Below, in pieces: positions 25,049 through 32,973 of a stretch of DNA of 64,000 bases. Every line of letters starts with the position of its first letter. Within the stretch, counting starts at the first letter, position 1. The translations under genes were made by a program, and so were the position numbers. Origin of the DNA: Pyxicephalus adspersus (lineage: Eukaryota; Chordata; Amphibia; Anura; Pyxicephalidae); contig NC_092859.1 of NCBI RefSeq assembly GCF_032062135.1, positions 112,384,141 to 112,448,140 of the forward strand. Direction: 5' to 3'. The notes beneath the pieces are model-generated. The model did not search any database, had not been told where the DNA came from, and saw only the letters and a program-made list of their open reading frames with translations.

Positions 25049-25672
25049 TCATCCTTGAGCGCCCCTCCACACACGCAGGGCCCTCTGCACCCCATCCTGC
25101 AGGCCCAAGAACCACAGATCAGTTCCTATGGCATTCAGGTGCACTCCATCCCTTCGCAAATATCTCCATGTCTCCTCTTCCAGATCCCTGTGCCGCACCA
25201 CCACTCCTCCATGCCTCTCAACAAACCTGCCCACCTCCTGATTCACTTTAATCTGCCCCCTATTAACCCCTTCAAGAGACCTAGCTCCCCTCCACGAAGT
25301 CCTGGCAATGATATCTGACCACACGATCACAAGCCCTGGAAACTCCACTTGCAGCCTCAAGACATCCAACTTAATATCCCTGATCAATTCCCTAATGCCC
25401 CTTTTACACAAGTCATTACCCCCGGCATGAATCACTAACACATTAGGCGGCTTGTCCAGCGCCGCAAACTTCCGTACTTCCGGCACCACTCGACTCCACA
25501 ACATACCCGAAATCCCGATCCAACGAATCGTGGCCTCGGACCCAGGCACCCCTAGCTGCCTACCATCCTTCCTGACCTCCGCTCTCTTGGCACCCCACCA
25601 CACATAGGAATGTCCAATGATCCAAACCAGGCCTGGGTCCAAATCTGAAAAGAAAAACACACACCATGCCAC
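25049..25672 (-). CDS. SGNH/GDSL-type hydrolase of the Ngaro-like element
   Basis: An open frame of about 207 codons with all four landmarks of the SGNH hydrolase fold. Block I is IIGHSYVWW, with the nucleophile Ser at about 22 (GHS in place of the usual GDS). Block II is the glycine in GISGMLW (about 53-59). Block III is HAGGNDL (about 82-88). Block V is DGVHLNAIG (Asp 175, His 178). This family hydrolyses esters in other settings. Ngaro elements carry such a domain downstream of the recombinase, and its role in transposition is not established. There is no in-frame ATG upstream of block I. A splice-acceptor-like sequence (TTTTTCTTTTCAG) ends at 25645, so the domain may be reached by splicing. 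The frame is intact to its stop codon. Confidence 0.8.
   Translation of the reverse strand: MAWCVFFFSDLDPGLVWIIGHSYVWWGAKRAEVRKDGRQLGVPGSEATIRWIGISGMLWSRVVPEVRKFAALDKPPNVLVIHAGGNDLCKRGIRELIRDIKLDVLRLQVEFPGLVIVWSDIIARTSWRGARSLEGVNRGQIKVNQEVGRFVERHGGVVVRHRDLEEETWRYLRRDGVHLNAIGTDLWFLGLQDGVQRALRVWRGAQG
25645..25660 (-). promoter_or_regulatory. Candidate 3' splice site before the hydrolase
   Basis: The minus strand reads GTTTTTCTTTTCAG directly before ATTTGGACCC, a pyrimidine-rich tract plus CAG. The hydrolase frame is open across the junction but lacks an ATG start, so an acceptor here would join it to upstream coding sequence. A donor in the right phase near the end of the recombinase was not identified. 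Confidence 0.4.
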
Positions 25673-25740
25673 TACACTGCAGTACTACCACTACATCACC
25701 TTTTAACAAAAACAACCCCCCACCCCCACCACAGCATAAC

Positions 25741-26704
25741 TTAAACCAAGTGCGGCCGTACATATACTTTGAAGCGCCCAGATTCCCACCTGCCAATTTT
25801 CTTAATCACCGACTCACCAACCCCCCACCTTGCCGCCTCAGTGGCCGCACCAATCCGAAAAGAATGCGAGGAATAATCCCCCGCACCCACACCCATTCTA
25901 CCCAAGCCTTGCCGGAAGACCGACTCAAACTGAAAACGAGACAGAAACGTCCCATCAGCATGCACCAGCAGAGGTCCCCCCATTGAAGGCCTAACCCTCA
26001 AAAACTCCGCCATTGCTTGCACGGGGCACACCCTGGAACCCCGCAAAGGAAAAAGACTCACCTTAAAGCCCCGACCCACTTGGTCTGTTTTTGATCTCCG
26101 AATTTTTAAACTTACCTTATCCTCTTGCAATACCACATCCTCCACCAGGATCCCACCTGGCCGATCCTTCGCCGGACTCACCAACTCCCCAACTCTCATT
26201 GCCCCAAAAAATGCCGTCACAAAAGCCACTTTAAACAACAATACCTCATACCCCCCAAAGCAAAACTCCTCCAACCCCCCCACCAGGCCAAAACAGGCAT
26301 AAAACAAACGTCAAAGGTCTCCTGCTGTCTTGTACCTTCTTACCCTTCCGATATCCCTTTAGTGCTTGCCGAACAATAAATGCCTTAGTCACATCTTCCC
26401 TGCCCCTGAGTTTAAAACCAAAAGCCAGACCCGCCATCAACCTATTCACTACCGCCACAGATGCCCCTTTTTTTGCTAGCAGGAACAACACCCCCTGAAT
26501 GGGCTGCCCTGCCATAACTTTCCCCGGCCCCATTTCCCAAGCACTCCACTCTTCCCACACTGCTGTATATGCCTTCCAAGTCCTCTCACTCACCGACCTC
26601 TGAACTAACCCTCCGATAATCCCCTCGCAACATCCCATAGGTGAACCGGGCATAGCTGACCAACTTCTTCCGCCTCCGGGGCTAGCTCCCGAAACCGCTA
26701 CCAC
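25741..26704 (-). pseudogene. Tyrosine recombinase of the Ngaro-like element, frameshifted
   Basis: Two open segments in different registers form one recombinase, broken near 26300. The N-terminal segment (26246-26704) has the helical core-binding region (SERTWKAYTAVWEEW) and the linker ending GYRKGKK. The catalytic segment (25741-26307) keeps every active-site residue of the tyrosine-recombinase family: Arg in GAMRVGELV, Lys in RSKTDQ, His-x-x-Arg in HSFRIGAAT, Trp in GRWESG and the nucleophilic Tyr in FKVYVRP (codon 25762-25764). It would catalyse strand exchange to insert a circular DNA copy. It follows RNase H and precedes the hydrolase. A single frame change separates it from an open frame, so the damage is recent or the break could be a sequencing error. 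Confidence 0.85.
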
Positions 26705-27164
26705 TGTGAATAAGACAAAGCATTCGCCACGCTATTAGCTACCCCAGGTATATGCCGTGCAAATATAAACACATTGTGTTCCATACATTTAAAAACTAAA
26801 TACCTCAACAACGAACTGCTGGCCCCGATGAAACCGAAAAACTATTGATGGCCTGCACCACCCCCAAATTATCACAATAAAACCTAACCTTCTTATTGGT
26901 CATTTCCTTACCCCACAACTCCACTGCCAACACTATCGGAAACAGCTCCAACACGATTAAATTCTTTACCAACCCCTCATCAATCCACACCTGCGGCCAA
27001 GCCCCTGCACTCCACTTACCCACAAAATAGGCTCCAAAACCAACTCCCCCAGCCGCATCTGTGAACAGTTCTAAATCTACTGCATCAATTGGCCCCTCCA
27101 ACCATAAAGCCTTCCCATTGAAGCGTTCCAAAAATAAATCCCAAGCCACGAAATCGTCCCGCAC
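26705..27164 (-). pseudogene. RNase H domain of the Ngaro-like element, broken
   Basis: The open segment 26805-27164 has DDFVAWDLFLERFNG, then the RNase H acidic residues: Asp in ELFTDAAGG, Glu in IVLELFPI and Asp in VRFYCDNLG. The frame then breaks near 26830. The expected continuation (FKCMEHNVFIFARHIPG, ANSVANALS) is legible in another register down to about 26700, where an in-frame TAG follows SQW. It removes the RNA strand during reverse transcription in the intact element. The connection to the reverse transcriptase upstream is short and out of frame, so part of the linker has probably been deleted. Confidence 0.8.
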
Positions 27165-28273
27165 ACCCTTATTCTTCCTGCAACCTCATCTTTCTTCTCC
27201 CAATGGCCGCCTTTAGCTCCGCCCTAAGACCCAACAACTTATTCTCCGGTAGCCTACTTTCCATTGCCACCGTGTCAAATTCAATGCCCAAAAAGGTCAA
27301 GGCCCGTCACTGGCCCTTCCGTTTTGTCATCCGCCAAAGGAACCCCAAATTTCTCTGCCATATGCTGTAGTGTAGCTAACAAAACTCTACAAACCGAACT
27401 ATCCGCTGGACCTATCAACAAAAAATCATCCAGATAGTGAATGACCGAATCTACTTCAGCCACAAAATGAACTACCCACTCCAAAAAAGTGCTAAATTGC
27501 TCAAATAACGCACATGAAATAGAACAACCCATAGGAAGACATCTGTCTACATAATACTCCCCCTCCCACTTACAACCCAACAAACGCAAGCAATCTGGGT
27601 GCACTGGTAACAGCCGAAAGGCGGCTTCAATATCCGCTTTTGCCAACAAAGCACCCGGCCCATACCTCTGCACCCATTTAATCGCCGCATCAAACGACGT
27701 GTAAGCCACCGTACATGCCCCTGGATCAATACCATCATTAACCGAACCCCCACGAGGGAATGATAAATGATGTATCATCCTGAATTTCCCAACCTCCTTT
27801 TTTAGAACCAAACCCAATGGGGAAACAACCAAACCCTCTATTGGCGGGGAAGGAAAGGGGCCACTCATCCTGCCCAAACTCACCTCCTTGTTCAATTTTT
27901 CCTTTACCACCTCCGGACATCGCAGCGCCGATAACAGATTCCTCGGTTCCTTCGCCGTTCCCCCCACCGCACTAGGAATCCGGAATCCCTCCGTAAACCC
28001 CACCTCTAAAACCCTGGCCGCTGCTCTATTAGGATACTTATCTAAAAAGGGGAGCATCCTTCCTACCTTCACTGGCGTCACCCCCTTTTCCAGCTCCTTC
28101 CCCGCCCCTCCCGGGGTTTTGTTTGAAGCACCGCGCCAGGCCGTGACTGCCCCCACATCCTGAGCATTCGTGGCGAAAACAACAACTCCCCCCAAACTTG
28201 CAACCCCCTTCGTTGAATAACCAACACACGCCTTTCTTCCTGCTCCCTGTCTGCCCCCCAACCGGGACCCCAC
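27165..28273 (-). pseudogene. pol: Reverse transcriptase of the Ngaro-like element, frameshifted
   Basis: The open frame 27281-28273 contains the RT blocks in order: VGKFRMIHHLSFP, ALLAKADIEAAFRLLPV (first catalytic Asp), RCLPMGCSISCALFEQF, and the YLDD box at codons 27425-27436 (two more Asp). It closes with FGVPLADDKTEGP. Just after this a one-base register change (near 27290) leads to LTFLGIEFD, the usual next block. That register stops near 27180. The pol frame overlaps the end of gag in a different register by up to 236 bases and has no ATG at its start. A gag-pol frameshift or internal initiation would be needed, as in other DIRS-order elements. The palm residues are intact; the break lies downstream of them. 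Confidence 0.85.
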
Positions 28274-28757
28274 TATTGCCTTGAAAAATCTGTCCCCCCC
28301 CAGTTTGCCGCCCCCCAGCCATCAGCCTCATCCATAAGCCAATATTCTTGTGGTCCCATCTTAAAGATGGTCTCACTGCTTTCCGCTGACGAAACTGTTC
28401 GTCATAGCACAACCAACACACCTCCCCATATTGCCTATATGCCTCCCGCACAGTATCCAAATAACAAAAAAGCGCCCCACACTGATCCGGCTGTTTTTCG
28501 CTAATCACCCCAGCCAAAATACCAAAGGCTTGGAGCCAATTAAGGAATGTGCACGGTATCGCCCTATGCCTCTTGAGCTCGTTCTCATCCTTCCGCCCCT
28601 CACCCCCATTCCCCCGCTCAAGATTAAAACGTTCCAGAAGTAGTAAGGAAAAAATGTCCACATATTCTCCCTTGGATATCTTCTCTCGCACTTCATCCTT
28701 CAAGTGGACCCCTAACGGATCTTCAAAACATACATACATCCCCACCCCTTTTAATAT
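28038..28757 (-). pseudogene. gag: gag of the Ngaro-like element, N-terminus missing
   Basis: The frame is open from 28757; the first ATG is at 28739 (MYVCFEDPLGVHL). The body has DEVREKISKGEYVDIFSLLL and a region rich in Trp/Cys/Arg. It ends with two zinc-binding motifs in series: a CCCH finger (C-x7-C-x5-C-x3-H, about residues 174-192) and a knuckle of form C-x2-C-x3-H-x4-C (194-206). A Gly/Lys-rich tail follows. These would bind the element's RNA. The start coincides with the edge of the 259-bp leader repeat, so the first part of gag is deleted. The missing part is probably what is seen at 23391-24396. The end overlaps the pol frame. Confidence 0.75.
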
Positions 28758-28994
28758 TCATCCTCTCCTCTTTCTCTCCTCCCTTTGCATCTTTCAAACT
28801 CTCCCAATCCTCCAACTTCGCTGCAACTCCCCCCCCCCTGTTCTTTTCCCTGGGCAGCCCCTTACACCCCTGTCATGAGGCCCTGCTCTTAATGCTGGGG
28901 GCCTCTCTTTACCCTGCAAAAAACACAGTTAACAAACTCATATACAACAATGTATATGCAGATAATTTGTACACGAAGGGGGAAGATATATATA
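28736..28994 (-). repeat. 259-bp leader repeat, outer copy
   Basis: An exact copy of 24478-24736. On the minus strand its start lies in a (TA)n tract, which may be the original insertion target or a later expansion. Its other end is where the gag C-half begins abruptly, so that edge is a deletion breakpoint. Both sides of the breakpoint share a short ATGT. Confidence 0.9.
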
Positions 28995-29010
28995 TATATA
29001 TATATATATT
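28983..29010. repeat. (TA)n microsatellite at the element boundary
   Basis: An uninterrupted TA run joins the outer leader repeat to unrelated AT-rich flank. At the inner copy the corresponding run is only TATATATA before ATAACATTGC. Confidence 0.9.
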
Positions 29011-29070
29011 TCACCAATGAAAAGTTCACATATTTTAGCCTACACAGACACACATAAACACATTCATATA

Positions 29071-29600
29071 CACTCACTTACCACTTTATTAGGTACACCT
29101 TGACATTATCATGTTGGACTTGTTTTGTTCTCAGAACTGCTGTGATCTGGTGAATTTGTAGACCATCTAAGTCCATTGAACTCATCATCATGTTCATGAA
29201 ACCAGTTTGAAATGATCTGAGGATCAGAGCTTTGTGACATGGTTCAGTGTCCTGCTGGAAGTAGCCATCATAAGATCCAAGGGATGGACATGGTCAGCAA
29301 CAGTACTAAGCTAGACTGTGCCATTTCAAGAATGCTCAGTTGATACTAAGGCCCAAAATGTGCCAAGAAAAAATCCCTCACACCAATAAACCACCATCTG
29401 CACTAATGATACAAGACAAGATGGATCCATACTTTCATGTTGTTGACACCAAATTCTGACTCTACTATGTTACAACTCCTCCCACAGATCGTCTGTTTAG
29501 CAACCTGCAGAATCATCAGCCCACCTTTAGCCATGAAGTTTCCACTTGTCTTGGCATAGCCTGCACAGACACTGAAGGTATGAACAACTAAAGGGGATTT
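29071..29600 (-). pseudogene. Tc1/mariner transposon, 3' half, decayed
   Basis: The left end CACTCACTTACCACTTTATT, then AGGTACACC, is the terminal repeat of a common fish and frog Tc1-like family (canonically CACTTTATTAGGTACACC). Reading leftwards on the minus strand, remnants of the transposase catalytic domain are legible: a GTTTGGTGTCAACAACATGA-type segment (EFGVNNMKVWIH), then CTGACCATGTCCATCCC, GATGGCTACTTCCAGCAGG and CATGTCACAAAGCTC. Frames are broken and the N-terminal half and right terminal repeat are absent. Homology fades after about 29480. Confidence 0.8.
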
Positions 29601-30029
29601 TAGAGTATATGGTGCAGCCAATGAGCCAATTGGTTCTAGGATTTATTCCTGTCCTGGTTCTTGTCTTCTGCCTGCCCTGACCTAGGACCATAAAGCCCTT
29701 GATCCTTGTTTGCCACCTGCTCTGACCTCAGGCCATCTTGACCTTGCTTTTCATCAGCTGCTCGGCCCTGACCCTGGCATCCTGCTTAATTTTCTTACTA
29801 CCCAGTACCTCGTCTCTGGCTGTCCCTACACCAAAGCTCTTTGTCCCACTGGCCCCTGGTGGAGAGGGCCTGTGGGGCATGACCTGGAGTTCTCCCTGCA
29901 GCAAATAGTCCATTGATCACTAGGGTCACCATGTGAATTGTAGCCCCAGAAGCCTGTTTTAGCTGACAGATTTGTGTTCTCCTGCTGCTATTGTCAATCC
30001 GCTTCAAGGTTCAATATGTTGTGTGACAT
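29601..30029. other. Possible retroelement-derived sequence, unassigned
   Basis: A CCTG/CCCTGACC-rich stretch (TGCCTGCCCTGACCTAGGAC, then TGCTCTGACCTCAGGCC) with an imperfect internal repeat of about 40-55 bases. Short frames on both strands, no domain recognised. Confidence 0.3.
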
Positions 30030-30345
30030 GTAGGGATGAGTGAGCAAAATTTTTAATTTCGATCTTGCCGCAAATCGGGCCTTTCTCGCTTACATGTAAG
30101 GGAGAACAGCCTTGTGATTCGCCACAAGGTCGTGTTCTGGCGGAACTGCCGATGAACTCTCAATGGAGAAACTCAATTAAGAGTTCACCTGCAGTCACAG
30201 CTAATTGGAGGCACTTGCGTGCCTCCAATCAGCTGTGACCGCGGTGCCCACGCTCCTTGGGCTGTACTTATCAGTCCGGTGACCGCGGGAACTGAACTGC
30301 AGGTGAACTCTCGATGGAGAAACTCAATTGTGATAAGTGATATTT
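30030..30345. repeat. Hairpin-rich MITE-like repeat
   Basis: An 18-bp stem with one mismatch and a 6-base loop lies at 30196-30237 (CACAGCTAATTGGAGGCA / TGCCTCCAATCAGCTGTG). Around it is a 26-base direct repeat, TGAACTCTCAATGGAGAAAC plus TCAATT, at 30153-30178 and 30304-30329 (one difference). Inverted GAGTTCACCTGCAGT / CTGCAGGTGAACTC also lies around the stem. It opens with TAGGGATGAGTGAGCAAAAT, a start I associate with dispersed frog repeats. No coding capacity; superfamily unknown. Confidence 0.6.
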
Positions 30346-32890
30346 GACTTACTGTTGCCTTTCTATCAATTCAAACCAGATTTTTCATTCTATCAGCTCT
30401 AACTTCATTCTCCTCTGACTTCTCCCCTACAGAATCTTTTTAGGACCATTTTCGGTCCATGCTGGTCTTTTAGAGTTTACAATCTATTCTTACAATCTAC
30501 AGTAAATGTAGATGGTGAAAACATTTTTAAAAACAAGTTTCTATTATATGAAATAGTGAACAAAAAACATTGACCATCCAGCACATAGATATACACCTGT
30601 AGCTGCTAGCTTGAAAATACTTTTTTTGCTTTGTAATGAAGCCTTTCTTTATCACCTTCCAAACTGCAGTATTTCTGTCCCTTTAAAGTTTACATGTCAA
30701 AGTGATCAATTTTTGCAAATAGTTTAAAAAATCATCATAAATGTAATATAAAGTGTTGCAATAATGCAATATATATTAGGTTAGTTGTGTTGGCTTGTGT
30801 ATTGTGAAATTCATCTGTCCCTGTGTTGATAAAAACACTTACTGATTCCTAGCAACAAAATACATACACTAGTCATTCTAATATTACAGTTTCGTACATA
30901 CCTAACCCAGTTATCAGTTGTTCATCTCATACTAGCAGACAACAAAAACATTTTTCTGGTTCTTTTGTCAACAATATCTACATGACCTGTGTAATATTAC
31001 AAGAGTAGAAACAATGGCCTGGTTCATACACCTTGAGTAAAATGTTCTTCATGCATTGTTCACAACTTCTGTAAACAGCCTAAGTAGGTTTGCTATATTT
31101 CCTGGCAAGTTTTGAGATGTCTGTTTAGTAACGTAAACTAAAGGAAACCCAAACACTCCATCAAATGTAATTTATTCCATTTTAAAGAGTTTTGAAGACA
31201 TCACAGCTTAATTGAAGAATTATACCCAGATATGTACAAAGTTGAAATACCCCTGTAGGTGTATATTTCTTATTGATTTCTGTTCAGCCAATCTGCAGTT
31301 TCACATTTCCACACCATCATCCATTCACAAGACTTCATCATTTGCTATCATAGGTTTGTTGCTTCACTTACCTTCTCAGTGGATTTTGAACTTCCATTTT
31401 AAAAAACTTATAACTAAAGCTATAAACTGTCTTAACAGTTTTCCAGTAGGAGTTGGTCACAATCAACTGTACTTGAACAAAAGGACAAAGTAATATAAAA
31501 TACCCTAACTGGTTGATTGACAATATTCTTAAATTACACAAAAATATTAACTTGAAACATAGAAAAGTTTTTAAGAGTGCATATGGCATGTTAAACTGTT
31601 AACAAATATACAAGTATGTATATACAGAATATGACTGTATACATACTTTATTATTATTCAAAAAACTCAATTATTGTTACTAATGGGTACCTTCTCGTAT
31701 TGATGAGTTTTCACTTGTAAGCATGACGTAATAAAATAAATGTAACTAATTGTAAAATAGTCATGACAACTATAAATTATTTCACTGAAAACGTCAAACT
31801 GAACAAGTTAGCTAGATGAATCATAAAAATACATGACTCATATAAAATAATTACCAAGCCTGATCAAACAGGAAAGTGTATATCACCTATTGTGGATGGT
31901 ATACTTAATTTCATCATAATATGTTACATGATACATTGAAAAGGATAAACAGGTCACAGCCTGATGAATGAGGGAGTATACATTTAAAAAATGGCCAAGC
32001 CCAGAAAATATTGTGAAGGATTGGTTTTATTTACTAGTAAGTTGTAACCAAAAAACATACAACAAATATAACAGTAATCTACAGACTGGACAATGCAGTG
32101 GAATATAAAATAGTGATAACAAGCAGTTCCCAGCTTCACTATTAATAATTACTATAATACTAGACACCAATACTTCCCTTTTCCATTAAAAAAAACAAAC
32201 GGAAAACAATTTTAACAAACAAAAAATAGGGATAAAGCCTTTACCAAAGACATTACCCCCACACATTAGAAAGAGTGAAACAGACAAGTACAATTAAAAA
32301 TACTAATGTTTGATCAAATTAAAATGTAATAATAATATTAATAACAATACTTAATATTAATTATTAATACATAAACAATACAAATTACTAATAAAAACAG
32401 TAACACAAGAGTATTAGTCCACCACTTTGTCTTTTCACTTTGTCTGTCATTCCGTATATATAGATATTTTTTCCTTTTACTTGTATATGCGGGTGGCTAT
32501 ATTTGTTCATTTCATATACACACTGAGTTTCTGTTTTAAATTACATCTCATATCACTCTTTTAATCTTACTGAAGTCTGTTGTTCAGCAAAAATCCATAG
32601 TGATTCACTGATTTTATCTCAGGATTCATTCTGCAAAGTAATTATCTGGTTTATTTACTAAGGGAGTTAAAAAAAATCTGTACATAAAATATTTTTGTGA
32701 AAATTTGCCACATTAAAAATTACTTTCAACTAAGCTTGCATTTACAGAAATAGTCTATAGTTCCCCTTTGTTTGTAGGCGGATTTAGGAGATAGAGCGAT
32801 ATAGATAGACAAGTAGTGTTTTAAGAAATTGAGAGATATGAGACCTAAAAAATTCAGTTATGTATTTAGAAAAAAAAGCAAATGATATAT
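30346..32890. other. AT-rich non-coding, nothing recognised
   Basis: Very AT-rich, with imperfect AAT/TAA runs near 32300-32400. Short open frames only. Confidence 0.45.
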
Positions 32891-32973
32891 AAGAAATCCA
32901 TTCCAGGTTTTCTGGAGCACACAGTTTCTCCCTCGATTTTCTTCAGTCTTGGAAAACTTTACGAAATCAGGCC
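32891..32973. repeat. Palindromic MITE, right half only
   Basis: AGAAATCCATTCCAGGTTTT leads to CTTCAGTCTTGGAAAACTTT and ends ACGAAATCAGGCCC. This matches the right half of the family at 47917-48110 and 1409-1632, with no left half. Confidence 0.65.

Larger units (their letters stand above)
24478..28994 (-). mobile_element. Ngaro-like tyrosine-recombinase retrotransposon
   Basis: Bounded by the two identical 259-bp repeats. Reading leftwards it encodes gag (C-half), reverse transcriptase, RNase H, tyrosine recombinase and an SGNH hydrolase. That order, with a recombinase in place of an integrase and a trailing hydrolase, is the signature of the Ngaro group of the DIRS order, known from fish and Xenopus. 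There are no LTRs, aspartic protease or integrase. Frameshifts occur near 27290, 27180, 26830 and 26300. The gag N-terminus is missing, and so, probably, is part of the RT-RNase H connection. This copy is therefore not autonomous. Its GC-rich composition contrasts with the AT-rich surroundings. The identical repeats argue for a recent origin or rearrangement, while the broken frames argue for some decay; a recent rearrangement of an older defective element would reconcile the two. Confidence 0.85.

Noticed and set aside
24478..28994. LTR retrotransposon or endogenous retrovirus
   Set aside because: The 259-bp direct repeats do not have the TG...CA ends of LTRs. There is no protease or integrase, and a tyrosine recombinase is present, which points to the DIRS order.
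29601..30010. Coding exon in the CCTGACC-rich stretch
   Set aside because: Frames of 60-70 codons on both strands without a domain or matching splice sites; the sequence has an internal repeat.
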